A stretch of 64,000 bases of DNA from Gaeumannomyces sp. JS-464 (GCA_002197995.1 NGZR01000002.1:620001-684000); one strand, 5' to 3'; numbered from the stretch's first letter, positions 35,397-47,141 are shown. The notes: generated from the letters alone by a model not told the origin. Program-made: numbers and translations.

Positions 35397-37721
35397 CTAT
35401 GCATATCTCGCACTCATGGTGCGCTGGGACCTCCACCCGGGCTGCTGCGCCATCGGGGGCGGCGCCGCCGACCAGTAGCTCGGCGGCGGGGGCAGCGGGC
35501 CCGAGCCCGGGGCTCCAGTGGCAAAGCCGGGCGGGGGCCCGCCACCCACCTGGGAGGTGCGAGCGGCGATCATCTGCTGGCGCTGGCGGCGGATGGCGCG
35601 CTTGCGGCGGCAGCTACTGATGCAGCAGCAGACGGTCAGCAGGGCGATGAGGCCGCCGATGCCGGCGATGAGGCCGATGGCGAGCGGCTTGTTCTGCTCG
35701 AACCAGTTGCTGGCCGTGGCGCCGATGTCACCGAGGGTGCCGCCGCCGTTGCTGGTGCACCCGCGGCCGTTGGGGTTGCTGTTGTCGACGTTGGCGGGGC
35801 AGGCGGCGGCCTTGCCGTCGCACTTCTCTTCCGGGTCGCACGTGCCGGTCGAGGGGCGGCAGACGCGGCCCTCGGGGGCGACGCCGCACTGCGGGGTGCA
35901 GCAACCGTCGCTGGACGGGTCGCACGTGGCGCCGGCGCGGTACTTGCAGGTGGCGCGGTCGCAGCAGGGGTTGCTGCTGTCGCACTGCTCGCCCGCCTCG
36001 ACGATGCCGTTGCCGCACGTGGCGCCCACGGCGGTGGGCACGTCGCGGTTGTCGACCAGGCAGCGCATGGTGACGGTGCCGGCGCCCAGCTGGGAGCAGA
36101 CGGAGCCGATGGTGCAGGGGCTGAAGCTGTCGATGCCGCGCTGGGCCGAGGGGTTCATGATGAACTGGGATCGGGCGTCGCACGTGTCGGCACTGAGGGG
36201 GCAGCAGCTGTTGTCCGAGGCCGCGCAGAGGTCCCTGTTGCAGTCGTGGTCGGCGCCGAACGTGTGGCCGACCTCGTGCGCAAAGACCTGCCACTCGCTC
36301 TGGCCACCGTTGGTGCGGGCAACGTAGTTGGCGCCCGCCACGGCGGTGCCGGTGCGGTCGCGCTGGGAGCCGCGCATGCAGGCGGCGCCGAGCCAGGCGA
36401 TACCGACGGCGGTATTGGTTGTGCACGTGCTCATCAGGGTCCAGAAGGCGGCGTTGTCGTTGAGGCGGCCGCGCCAGTTGGAGAACTGGCTCAGCCGGGT
36501 CGAGATGCTTGTCTGGGCGTTGCAGGGGGTGTTCCAGGCGTTGTCGGCGTTGGTCTGGGAGGGGCACTCGCGGTCCGAGATGGTCAGGTTCCGAATGGCG
36601 AGCGTGATATTGAAGGTGCGCTCGTAGAGGGCCGAGGCCGTGTTGACGATGTTGACGATGTTGGCTCGCACGTCCTGGTCAGACGAGAAGGCGCCCCGGT
36701 AGGTGCAGTCGGTGGCAATGCCAATGAGAGCGACACGGCGCGTCGTCGGGCAGCCTCGAGTCGAGCCAATGTTGGCCACGTCGTTGCGGTTCTGGCGCGC
36801 CATCAGCCGGTCGAGCGGCGACGCGGCCAGGTTGGGCGAAACGTCGCGGATCTTGTGCCGCAGGGGGCTGTCCTCGTTGCCGTCCGCATCGACGCGGACG
36901 TGGTTGTCGTCCACGCCGCAGCCAGACGCCTTCCTAGGAAGGACGCTGCCATCTCGCCTCCTCAGTTCCGCCCAGTCCTCGTCATCGCCCTTGCCGCGGA
37001 TGTCCGAGTCCCTCCACGCAACCAGATACTCGCCCTTTCCGCCCTTCTCTGTCCGCACCGGCGCCGGGTCCTGCTCGTGTCTCGTGTTCGCAAAGTTGGT
37101 CGCGGTCTGGACGTGGTGGTTGTCGCCGTCGATGCTGAAGGCGCCCTCGAACAGCGGCGTCCGGCCGTCGGCGACCACCATGATGCGAGCCCAGCCAGCG
37201 TTCCTCCACTGGTCGTGCTCTCGCTCGCGCGCACAAAGGCGCTGCCCTTGAAAACGCGGTGCTCGGCCCGGTCGATGGTCCTGCCGTACCGCGGCTGCCC
37301 GTCGGGGCCGATCACCTGGACGTACGCGTCGCTTGAGATGACATCGTTGTTGGGCGACAACTCGAGCCGTATCCTCCTCTCCTTGCTGCCGTCGACGAGC
37401 TTGAAGGTGGTGGCGAACGTGGACCAGGCGTGGACCAGCTGCCAATCGGTCGTGAAGTGGACATCTTCGATCTGTGTCGTTTTTCGCAATGGATTCCGAC
37501 CGACGCTTAAATGCTGTTGATGGGCGGTGTCTCACAATTAGCTTTCATGTGCGCCTGGAATTTGGGTTTCCCAGCCGCTGGCTTGTGCTTCGTGGCGCCA
37601 GCGACTGGCTGGACCAGCCGAGGCACGACGGCTACACAGGGACAGGCCACGTACCATTCGCTATATCTGTGTATCCCGTTACTGCCAACAATGTGGTCAG
37701 GAGGGATGGTAGCAACTTCAT
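35397..37721 (-). CDS. ADAM-like membrane metalloprotease with disintegrin domain
   Basis: The ATG at 37721 starts a signal peptide (M-K-L-L-P-S-L-L-T-T-L-L). A GTACGT donor at 37654 and an acceptor near 37514 suggest one intron, although the joined phase is not certain. The mature part begins near R-N-P-L-R-K and has a prodomain with F-E-G-A-F-S-I-D. The reprolysin-type catalytic site is H-E-V-G-H-T-F-G-A-D-H-D (36242-36282), with all zinc ligands. A disintegrin-like Cys-rich domain follows (C-G-N-G-I-V-E-A-G-E-Q-C-D through P-E-E-K-C-D). A transmembrane helix (about 35700-35630), a Cys/Arg stop-transfer and a Pro/Gly-rich cytoplasmic tail close it. The family sheds or processes cell-surface and wall proteins. 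One frameshift near 37221-37235 separates the first about 85 residues from the rest. The body from there to the stop is intact, so a sequencing indel is likelier than decay. Confidence 0.88.
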
Positions 37722-40700
37722 GACCTCTGAGAGATGTGATTTCGGCGCAAGGGTCGCCGTAGAGTCGTCGTCGCCGTCGAGTCAATCGGGTCGGGACAGC
37801 CGACGAAGATAGGGGGTCGGGAAAGGGAACAGACAGAAAAACGAAAAGAGGAAAGAAAGACGCTTGCAAAAGAACAAATGAGCAACTAATAAAAATGAAA
37901 AGAAAAAATGTGGCGGAAAGTTCACGGCTCGGAACTAAGAATGGGGGCCGATGAACTACCGCTAACAGTCGCCCAGCAAATCAAGCAGCCAGACTGATAG
38001 GTGCGTAAGCAGTTTAGGGACGATCGAGCCTGATGTCCGGTGGCGGCTAGCAGCTGAGCCCGGGGAAGCAGCCAGAAAGGAATCACGCTCCCATATATCG
38101 GTCCAATCCAATGTCCCAGCCTGCAGGAATTGCGTACGCTTCCTTCTTTGGAATCTCTCTTCTCAGTGCGGGGGATGGATTCCAAGGGGGGCGCAGTTCG
38201 TCAGGCGGGGGAAGGGACACGCCAGCGCCCGAGCCTTCGTGAATCGCCGTGCAGCTGAGGTCAAATGTCTCTTTTAGGGCCGAGTGCGTGTGGCGGGCAC
38301 CCAAAAAATCGAACCGAACGAATACACGAAAAGAAATGCCGATCGGAAAATACAACAAACCGGACACAATAAAAGGGAAATGGTGAGCGAACAATGAACG
38401 AAACAGGAAAATAGTCGTTGAGGGAGGCGAAAAAAGGGCTAGACGGAAGGGAAAGGCGAAGCCGCAGGTAGTGATTCACCCTGCTGACCCGCCGCCCTTT
38501 TCTTTTTACGACGCAGCGGTTTTAGGAGGTCTTGGTATTTGCTTGGGTCACACATCAAGAGTTGCACTTGGCAGGCTAGGGGCCCCTGCCGCCGGCCCTT
38601 TTTTGGTCCCTAGCCCGCCACCCCTACCCTGATCTGGTCCAGACAGCGCTGGGATCCGAGCTGCTTCGATCGGGTGCTGCATCATCTCGCTGCGTTTCTT
38701 GCGGGCAAACAGATGAAGACAGGGCCCTGTCTTGCCTACCTTCCCCGTCTCCAGGGAGGAAACCTCCAGTCCAGCGTGGACCGTCTGGTGCTGCACTTCC
38801 TAACGAAAATAGCACGACAGGCCGACTGAAAAAATAAAAGCAAAAAAGAATCCGCCCTCGCTAGGTACTTGGCGAAACCCAACGGCAGGATCAACGTCAG
38901 CTGAAAGCCACCTGCCTGCTTCCGACACAGATTCTTTCACCCTGAAATGTCTTTGCCAGGCTAGTTTTGTGTTGTTCGGACGGGCTGTGGTGCGCCAGCC
39001 AAGCAACAAAGCTTGGGAGCAGCGAAACGCAGCTCAGCCTGTCCCCCTTTCGGCAGCCGCGGCCACACTCTCTTCTCGCCCAGCTGACGACGACAGCAAG
39101 GGCTGGGCGCCGCCCCAAGGGATGGGGAAGGGAGGGGCCACTCCGACGGGGGCTGTGCTAGGCGCCCACGCGCCTTGTGTTTGGGCGGCCTGCCGGCACC
39201 AGGCCGTTTGATCTCCTGCCAATCGCTTGTGGGAGGCGGGGCCGCGCCAAGACTGCATCTCTGCGTCGGGGCCCTCCCTTGTCGCATGCTGGGGTGTCGA
39301 CGATTGGCCCAACAGCCGCTGCAAAACAGGACACATCCTTTTCCAGGTTCATTTTTTGCACTTTTGTCAATCGAGAGGACCTGAAGCAATGGCGATGGAA
39401 GGCAAAAGAGAAATGTGCAAACACGCCCACCTTTGTTTTGCCAATCCCCCTTCTCGTTCTGCACACCAGCCCGCCCGCCCAGTTCCGCAACAAACGACAA
39501 ACACACGTGGCTGGGTCTGAGCCACTCGCAGGGCGTGTCCTGGCCGCTTGGCGCCCGGGAGTCCGGCACTCCCACTTTGCCGCTGTCTGCTCATCTGCTC
39601 GCTACCGTGCCACATCGGAATTAGGAGATCTCGGATCGGGGAGAAGCGGGCACACCACACTCGCAACACACAGCGCCCCGCTGACATATCAATTGCCGAC
39701 GCTGCACCCTGTCCGGTCGGGCTGCGACTTCGGTCTATCGGTGAGGTAAGTGAAAAGGTGGACTGGTAGGGTAACTTTGCACGATCATGAACCGTTCGTC
39801 TGGTTATGGGACGTGCTCCCTTCCCATCCGTGACATACGCACAATGACATCTTCTCCGCCCTTGGTTGGGTCCTTTGGTGAAAGCTTAAGCAGCCCATCT
39901 ATGCGGTCAAGGCACGCATCCAAAGCTGTAGCATTGGGTGCCCCTGAATGGCACCGGCACACCGGACAGACTTCCACGCTCCCTCGTCGCCCATCTGGAT
40001 TCTAGAGCCCATTCTCCTTGCCTAACCCAAAAGGGCCTTTTTGATGAACGTCGTTTCGCCAAGTGAATAGCCGCAATTCACCTAGGAGCGTTGCCAGGCC
40101 GCCGCGGCCGACTCGTGAGTTTGCAGCGATGACGACGACTGAGGGCCGCTGTCTGGTTTTTACCGTTTTCGTTTGGCGTGTGGAGGGGATGCGCCCCGCC
40201 AAGGAACCCCAGCTGGCCCAGATCGGACCCTGCGACCTTCAAATCGAATTCGGGTCCGTCAAACCAACAACCTTTGGCCGGGCGATGTTTGACCGCCAAA
40301 AAAAAAAAAAAAAAAAAAAAAAAACACGTTCCTGCAGGGACCCGCCAAACCTTATTACGAGCTTACGAGGCAAAAATAGAGGCAAATTGTCCAAACAAAG
40401 GCACGATTGCTTCCTTCTTCAAGCATCTTTCCTCGCGCGCACAGCTGCTCAGACGAACCCCCAAGCTGTAGCCAAGATGCATCCCTTGGCGAATCCCCGC
40501 CAGATGACCAACTAGCACAAGAGCCAAGCAGGTGGCAGGCTAGCTGGGCCCGCCAGCAAGTGATGATTGCGTGGCGCGGGGCGGTGATGCGTGCTGTCCA
40601 CGAACGCCGCGGTCCGGCACGGACCGCTCAAAGAGTTTGCAGGTAGGTGGCAAGGCGCAGGCGAGACGCTGACGATGCCAAGGCTGCATATCACGTGGTC

Positions 40701-41051
40701 CTTCAGCAAAGGGTGAGCGGCATGTCACGGTCAAAGAGCTGTCACGTGATTGCCTTCCGAACGACGGACTGAACCAACTCGATCATATAAAATGACAGCT
40801 TTAGTCCAGGAATCCATAACAAAAGACCAACGCAAAGCCGGCGTCATCAGATATGCAAATGTGCTGTTCAGTTTACCTGGAAGTACGTTCCCTCTTGGCT
40901 TTCCTTTGCTTTGACTCCGACGACAAACGTGACAGTTCGAAATGAGTGAGGCGTGATGCGCAGCATTGACCCAAACACCCCAAGCGATAACGGTCAGCAG
41001 GTGAGACTTCGAAGAAGCAAGGCTTCTAGATCGAGCTCAACTCTTACCAAT
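37722..41051. other. 3.3-kb region without a recognised gene
   Basis: Moderate GC, many overlapping short frames on both strands, none with conserved motifs, signal peptides or convincing splice structure. It contains an A-tract (40298-40324). The left end is presumably the metalloprotease promoter. A TATA-like ATATAAAA at about 40785 is followed by no supported gene. A short or fast-evolving gene could be hidden here. Confidence 0.4.
40298..40324. repeat. poly-A tract (27 bases)
   Basis: An uninterrupted run of 27 A on the plus strand in otherwise balanced sequence. No coding remnant of a LINE or SINE was seen upstream, so it is recorded only as a homopolymer. Confidence 0.85.
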
Positions 41052-41471
41052 TTAGAACCATGGCGGGATCCCCGGGGTAGTCTCGCGCCTGGCGTCCTCC
41101 CGGCTCGGCTCGGTGTGCTTCTCTTGACGCTTGCTCGGGACGGTGGCGGCAGGCTTTGGGGACTTTGCCTCTGCGGGGCTCCTGTCCGCAGACGGGTTCT
41201 TGGGAAGCGGGATGTTCTCAGACGCCGTAGCGTGCTTGTCGGCACCATCCTGGCGGATCTTTTCCTCGGCGCTGTCGGGCTGCTTGGCGGCGGCGGCAGG
41301 CCGTACGGCCCGCTCGCCCTTGCCGTGACACGAATCGCATACCCGGCGGCCCGTCGCGTCGCAAAAGAGGCAGACGGCGGCTTCCATGAAGCTGTCGGAT
41401 CCCGTTCCGCCGCATCGAGGGCAAATAGTCCTGCCCTCTCCAGCGCAGGAGGTACAGATTGCCATCGCCAT
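41052..41471 (-). CDS. small DnaJ-type zinc-finger protein
   Basis: An intact 139-residue frame from ATG 41471. Residues about 7-55 hold four Cys pairs, C-T-S-C-A-G-E-G, C-P-R-C-G-G-T-G, C-L-F-C-D-A-T-G and C-D-S-C-H-G-K-G. This is the C-x-x-C-x-G-x-G repeat of the DnaJ zinc domain, which folds around two zinc ions. There is no J-domain, so it cannot stimulate Hsp70 in the usual way. Stand-alone domains of this kind occur in other chaperone-like or thiol-disulphide factors. The C-terminal half is a Lys/Pro/Ala/Ser-rich, probably disordered tail. A second Met at residue 3 could be the true start. It is one of the few undamaged genes in the window. Function is inferred from the domain only. Confidence 0.78.
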   Translation of the reverse strand: MAMAICTSCAGEGRTICPRCGGTGSDSFMEAAVCLFCDATGRRVCDSCHGKGERAVRPAAAAKQPDSAEEKIRQDGADKHATASENIPLPKNPSADRSPAEAKSPKPAATVPSKRQEKHTEPSREDARRETTPGIPPWF

Positions 41472-41949
41472 GTCTTTGTTTGATGGCTCGTTGGGTGGAT
41501 GGTTGCTGTTTTGATAATTGGGAGGTTTCCAGGTTGTGGGATCGTTGTTGCTGCTTTGATAGGTTGGCGGTTGTTTGGAGTTGTGGTGCGGGTTGCCCCT
41601 CTTCGCGTAATATGCCAGTCAGGTTAATAATGCCTTCCACGTAAGCAGACACATTTTCAGCCAGGCTTCAAAACCTTCTCAGAGTCGAGTCAAACCTCGG
41701 ATGGTACAGTTAAAAACGGGGAATGTCACGGCCAAACCCTTCGGGTTACATTTGTTGCTGGGATTTATTTGGAAACTTTGCAGCAACTCATTAGTGGCTG
41801 GCAAGGTCGGTACTTAAATTCAACCTTTTCTTTGTTGTAATACTGAGGACTAACCTCCTAGTCGTTTTGGCTAGATAGGTAATTGTTCAAAGAGATTTTG
41901 CCTGTTACCTAGCATTTTATAAGGAGATATCTGCCTAGCACTTGCGTTA

Positions 41950-42769
41950 AGCCGGAGTACCCCCTGTTGGCCACCCCCCCTGTTGGCCACCTATTTCTCC
42001 ATATAAACCGGTAAAAACTTACGGTTTTAACAACGCAATTAAAAATCAAAGATAAATCGGAAAAATAAACGGTAACAATATTAGTAAAGCCTAAAAGTAA
42101 GAATATATAATAAGAATTTATTATAGGTTTTAATATTAACGGTTAAGCAATAAAAATAAATATATGCAAATTGCTAAGGTTTGCTAATAAATTGTATGGA
42201 AATTATAACATTAAAAAGTTGCTAATAACTTTTTAATTATATAAGTTATAAATATGCGGTTTTTTTGCATTATATATATATAAAATCGCGGATTTTAACT
42301 TATAATTTTTATATATTATAAGTATTACGTAATTACCCTAATATATAGAATTCACACAGTGTATTAAACAGTATATTGGGAAATGGTTTTTTAAAAATTG
42401 TAAAAAAATTATATAAATTCATTTTTTTAATTATATTATATATTTTAACGTTATAAATCCGTATAAACTTATTGCAGTAAAATTTACATAGTAATTATAA
42501 AATTATTACCGTTTTTATTTACATATAATTTATACGTAATTTTTAACTTTTAATTAATATATAAGCTTATTACCCGTAATAAAGTATAAATATTACCTTT
42601 TTATTATATATTAAAAATCTCGCTTTTAGATTTCATAACCCTTTTTAGCTTGTATTTTTGCGATTTTTATTCGATTTTTAATTGCGTTGTTAAAACCGTA
42701 AGTTTTTACCGGTTTATATGGGGAAATAGGTGGCCAACAGGGGGGTGGCCAACAGGGGGTACTCCGACT
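41950..42769. mobile_element. 820-bp MITE-like element with ~100-bp terminal inverted repeats, TA duplication
   Basis: Left end AGCCGGAGTACCCCCTGTTG (41950 onward) and right end, read inverted, AGTCGGAGTACCCCCTGTTG agree for about 100 bp. The shared part includes an internal repeated GTTGGCCAC and the AT-rich inner part to about 42050 and from 42670. The dinucleotide TA flanks both ends (41948-41949, 42770-42771), as in Tc1/mariner/pogo insertions. The 620-bp interior is extremely AT-rich with no coding capacity. Non-autonomous mobilisation by a pogo/Fot1-type transposase is plausible but inferred. Confidence 0.85.
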
Positions 42770-42840
42770 TATTTAGTACGCAGCGCGATAGAGTTCCAAC
42801 AAGACGGGATGGGAAGCAAGCGAGAATGCAGATAACGTAC

Positions 42841-42942
42841 CTGAAGCGGTGCTGTTGTTGGCGCCGAATCCTCCACCGAAGGCCGACGACGTCTGGATCT
42901 GGTGTTCTGGCCGAAGCCGAAGCCGCCAGAGCCGAACGACAT
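42841..42942 (-). pseudogene. first exon of an FG-repeat nucleoporin (Nup98/Nup145-like), stranded
   Basis: The ATG at 42942 begins M-S-F-G-S-G-G-F-G-F-G-Q-N-T. After restoring one base the reading is compatible with continuing S-A-F-G-G-G-F-G, and it reaches a donor GTACGTT (exon ends 42841). M-S-F-G plus GLFG-like/FG repeats after a tiny first exon is the typical start of fungal Nup98/Nup145 genes, which form the permeability barrier of the nuclear pore. Exon 2 is missing: 70 bp after the donor lies the MITE-like element and beyond it no FG repeats. The fragment already has a one-base deletion (about 42900), so it is a relic. A chance Gly/Phe-rich frame is the alternative. Confidence 0.5.
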
Positions 42943-44027
42943 GGCTGGCGACGGTCAGAGGTCACCGCCCAAAACGTTTGAACGTCGGGATGATGGTGAT
43001 ATGAAAGTGGCCAGCAGACAGCCAAATGAACGACTTAACGCGTTAAACCCAGCCGGCCACCAGCAGGGTCGCGCAGTTGAGGTGGCCAACACGAAGAAAT
43101 CACTTCTTCATGCGCAGAAAACATGTGGACGTCTCTGGGTGCCGCGTAGGAGCTGCCTGCCTGAACCTCGGTACGATACAAGGGCCGTCCTCGAAGTCTC
43201 CGTGCAATGCTGGCGTATGTCGGAGAAGCCGGATACCATCGAGCCGAATGCTTTTCGGTCCAACATTGTCATTACGGTTCCTGTTGAGATCTCGGTGAAT
43301 CAATCCGATAGCTAGTGCTTAAAAAGTAGGTAGACGAGAACTTTTGCCACTTGCTCACGTAGGAGAACCAGGCCGGATTTCCAGATGAACACGTGACCCC
43401 TGAAACTTGGAGTGGCGCATCATTCCTGCTTTTTCCTCGCACCCAAATCCCAGAAACCATTCGCGGAGCATATCAGCTTTCGAATCGACTTCGAGCAGGA
43501 AATCGCCGGCGAGGCCGACCCCCCTTTGCCCCCTTTCCGCGGGCCGGCAACAAAAGTAGCACATCCATTAGAGAAGTGTGCACATGGAGAGGGATGGCTC
43601 AGTTACTGGTGTGGCGGGGATTAAGAAACCCGGCACGACAACGCGCTTTGTTTTGCTCGAGATTTCCTGCCTCCTTCCCCGGTCCCGCCATACAGCCGAA
43701 ATGGCAAATGAGCGAGCGGCTTCAAGGCGGCTCAAGGCCTGTGTCCATATCCCGTGACTCTCACGTGATAGCCGGTGATTTACTAAGCGCGGCCAACCGT
43801 CCGCATCGCTTCCCGTTTTCCATGCTTCTTGTTGCAGTGACGACCTTCACGTCGGACCATGAATATATAGGGCTGATTCCCTCAAGTCTTTGCGACAATC
43901 CTCAACAGATGCGCAGTGGGGTCTTCCTTGCCCTGCAGGATTGGATTTATATAAATCTGGATCAAAAAAAACTTTATTGTTCGGCTAGTTAACGTTACGG
44001 GATAACTAATTCCAAATGGCAAAATAT
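42943..44027. other. 1.1-kb region without a recognised gene
   Basis: It should include the original promoter of the nucleoporin relic. Plus-strand frames at 42902-43315 and 43393-43992 are open but show no motifs. Composition becomes AT-rich in the last 100 bp before the Harbinger element. Confidence 0.4.
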
Positions 44028-44849
44028 TTAAAACGTGTTCGCCCGTAGGGTGTTTTTGGTTTTTTAACCCCTCCTGTTGTTTTTTGCATGTTTTCTTCGA
44101 AATGGAAACGGTTGCCGGGGTGGCCTTGTGGCAAATCATATATCTTTGGCCTTATTTTCCGGTGGATTTACATCCCCGGCAACCGGGGGGCGTCCACCCG
44201 TCGAATGCAACGGTACGAACGATTAAAATAAAAGCTATTCCTAAAAAAATCAAAAAATAAAAGCTATTTCCAAAATAAAGGCGGGCCGGCCGTATAACGC
44301 GTTAACGCGAGTGGAAATAACGTTATAATTTGGAAATCAAAAGGCTTTCTGGCTGGCAATAATATCGTTCGAAAGCCCGGAAGCTAGGCACTTTCATAAT
44401 ATATAAAAGGATAACTTTAAAATGCTAGTTTTAAATAAAAAACAACGAAAACAACGATTTAAAAACACCATTTACATTACCCTCGTTATGCTTTACTACC
44501 TCGCTTTTCGTACCCGGCGCCGGCGTTTAAAACAGGAAAATCGGGCCGTATTTGTGCAACCCCAATCTCTTATAACCTTTATCGAGGATTTGGAGGATCC
44601 TCCGGCCACCTAAATTACGTTAAAAACTCCAGCGATCTTTTTAAACGCCTTGGAGGCTGGCAATTTGCACGGCTTTTCCGATCCCTTTAAGGCCATAAAA
44701 GCCTCGGAGGCATCGAAGTCGCTTTTGCCGCCTTTTCCTACCCTTTTTCTCGCACCCTTTCTCGCTTCCTCTTTCGCTTTCTTTTCGCTACGGCTTCGCA
44801 ATCGATTTAAAAAACTTCCCAGGATGCTTAGCGACGTACGGATTAAACC

Positions 44850-45250
44850 GTCGACCAGTTGTTAGCCTTCTTTAAGGCCTTCGCGAAGGCCGGCCGGTAG
44901 GGAAAAACGAACCTGGCGATCGCCAACTGGCAAGCTAAGTGCTTTAAAACGGCGGTAAAGATTTTATCCAATTAGTAGCCCGATATCGATTGGTTAAAAA
45001 GGGTTAAAAATAAGTACAATAGTTTTAAAAAGTAGTATAAAAACTGGCTAAATTTTAAAAGGCGGTCGGGCGTTGCCCTCGATCCGGTTATAAGCTTATA
45101 CCTCGCTAGCGGGCAAGTTTAAAAGTTGTTTTTTACGGTCCGGTTTAGCGCTCGCTGGATGCGAAAAAAGCCTCTTTTCCGCCCGGATTTTTACGAGGCC
45201 GCTTTTGCAAGCAATTAGGCCAAAGGGGATTATATCGTTACGGCCGCTTA
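44850..45250 (+). pseudogene. Myb/SANT-like DNA-binding protein of the Harbinger element (copy 1)
   Basis: In broken plus-strand frames, the segment I-A-N-W-Q-A-K-C-F, V-K-N-K-Y-N-S-F-K-K, Y-K-N-W, R-R-S-G-V-A-L-D-P-V and F-Y-E-A follows the spacing of the Myb/SANT-like domain: tryptophan-anchored helices, then 'S-G-x-x-x-D' and an aromatic-rich end. Harbinger elements encode such a protein alongside the transposase, to which it gives DNA binding and nuclear import. Stops replace expected Trp/Gln residues. The same region in copy 2 lies at about 55550-55960 on the minus strand. Confidence 0.55.
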
Positions 45251-46559
45251 ACGTTTTTAAAGCACGGGAAACCGCAAAGCCCGGCCCGGCCGGAGGACCA
45301 GCCATTTTACCGTGGTTAAGGTTTAACTCCACGTGGGAAACCGCTTTTTAAAAGCCGTATAAACGTTAGCCCGGGCCGGATTTGTATTTAATTGGAGCTC
45401 GTCCTTTTTAAATTCGCGGTTTACTTTTTTAAAATTGCGGTTTTCCTTTTCAAGTTCGCGATTTTCTTTAAGCGGCCGGGCGATTTGTAAGCGTTAGTTA
45501 AAATAAAGCTTTAAATATAAGCTGTAAAAAAGCTGCGAAAGTACTTTTAAAAAAGCTTGCAAAGTGGTTTTAAACGAAAATTAATTAAAGCGTTTAAAAA
45601 AAAGGAAAAAATAGTTTATTAATGGTTAATTAACGCCGAATATTTGGATATAATCGTAAATATAGTGGAAAACGACGTGTTAAAGTTATAATCGTAATCG
45701 AAACGGTTCGAATAATAAACTTTCGTAATTATACGGCTTATATTAGCAGAATTAAAAAAAATGTTATTATTAGCTTTGCTTTATTAATATCGTTAAAATT
45801 AAAAGGTTAGCATTACGAAAATTACTATTAGGTAAGTTTTTATAAATATAATCGGTCGCATTTAAATAAATGAAATTAGCGTTAATTGGGCTGCAAATTA
45901 CGGCATTCGATTCGCTTTAAAAAAGGGATTAAAATGCATTAAGTTTTAACAAATGCAAACGTTAAAACCATTAGCAATTATAGCTAAAAATTAAATAGTT
46001 AAATTTAACGGGTGCCGTTTTTAAATAGCGATTTTTACCAGGCTTAAAAAACTTATTATATAAAAGATCGCCGCCGCATTTATACTTAAACGGGCAATAA
46101 TTACGTATATTTAATACGATACCCCGACTCGTTCCCCGGCCGCCATTTTAATTTTTATCCGTTTTTTTTTCGAAAAGTATACCATTTAATTCGTTTTAGC
46201 AAAGGTAATCGATTAGTAATTTTAATGCATAAAACTAATCATTTTTCGTTATATTAAACCTTAAAAACCTTATTATAAAAACCATTATTACATCGCCGTT
46301 TTTAGCTAACCTTATATTTAAACTAATGCTTTAACTAATTAGCCACGATATTTTTAAATTATTTTCGCCGAAACGAATCGATTGCAAATTATTGTGTTTT
46401 TTTTAAACTTTATACGTTTAGTAATCGGCTTATAACTTATTAGCTATTAAAGCTTTATAATAATTCCAAAACGTTTGCGTTATGCCCATTTCCTACTTTT
46501 GTTTTACAGCTTTTTTTTAACGTAAGCTTTTTAAAATGCATTTCCTTTTTTATTTTTAG

Positions 46560-46700
46560 CTTATTCGAAACTAAGATTTAATGTTAACAATGTTTTAAAT
46601 TCCTTTTTTAAAATGAAATTATATAAAGCCGTAACGGCTAATACGATATCGATTTGTAAACGGATATCGTAACCGGGGGGCGTGCTTTTAATAATCTTTT
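46560..46700 (-). pseudogene. C-terminal stub of Harbinger transposase (copy 1)
   Basis: It corresponds base for base, apart from C/T and G/A changes, to 54085-54235 of copy 2, where the frame reads I-E-R-T-F-G-D-F-K-S and V-T-A-L-Y-N-F-I. Here it directly abuts sequence equivalent to 53130 of copy 2, which marks the deletion junction near 46745. It has no catalytic core. Confidence 0.65.
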
Positions 46701-47141
46701 AGCGGCTTTTAAAATTACTAAAAGTTTTTTCGATAATTACGATAAAGATTAAAGCCAAAATGATCGAGTTTACTTTAAGCCCCTACTGCCGCCGTGATCT
46801 GGATCCCTTCCTTTATTTAACCCGTGGCCGGCCGGCCGGCCTATCCTCTTTTTAACCCTCCTAAACCCTCCCAAGCCTTTGCAAATTAAAGGCCACACGT
46901 GGCTTGCAGGGCTTCCATCCGACCGACTCGTTGGCCTGGCCAAAATGGTACTTTTGGCGGGCCAAATTTTATTTTTACTAGGGGTTTTATATGGGGCGAG
47001 GCCGGGGGGCCTCGGGTCCACAAACGGTTTTTCCAGTTGTTGGCAAAAATAGTATGTAAAAAACAAAAAACAGTCGTTGGGGCGAACACGCCCTTATCCA
47101 CCCAACTAAATGCGAGAACATGCTTACAAAGCTAGCGCTCG

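Larger units (their letters stand above)
44031..47093 (+). mobile_element. PIF/Harbinger element copy 1, internally deleted (3.06 kb)
   Basis: The ends pair as inverted repeats: GGGCGTGTTCGCCC at the right end (inverted) and AAACGTGTTCGCCC at the left, the latter with G-to-A changes. Both sides carry TTA (44028-44030 and 47094-47096), the 3-bp duplication typical of PIF/Harbinger. It aligns in inverse orientation with 52786-56769 but lacks about 0.93 kb equivalent to 53140-54070, which encodes most of the transposase. It therefore keeps only the transposase C-terminus (near 46700-46560, minus) and the Myb/SANT-like ORF (near 44850-45250, plus). Confidence 0.88.

Noticed and set aside
36246..37520. 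424-residue plus-strand frame antisense to the metalloprotease
   Set aside because: The minus strand carries H-E-V-G-H, disintegrin cysteines and a TM helix in one continuous frame; the plus frame is its shadow.
39177..39749. 190-residue plus-strand frame and overlapping minus frames at 39-40 kb
   Set aside because: No motif, no signal peptide, no splice structure, and several equally long overlapping frames.
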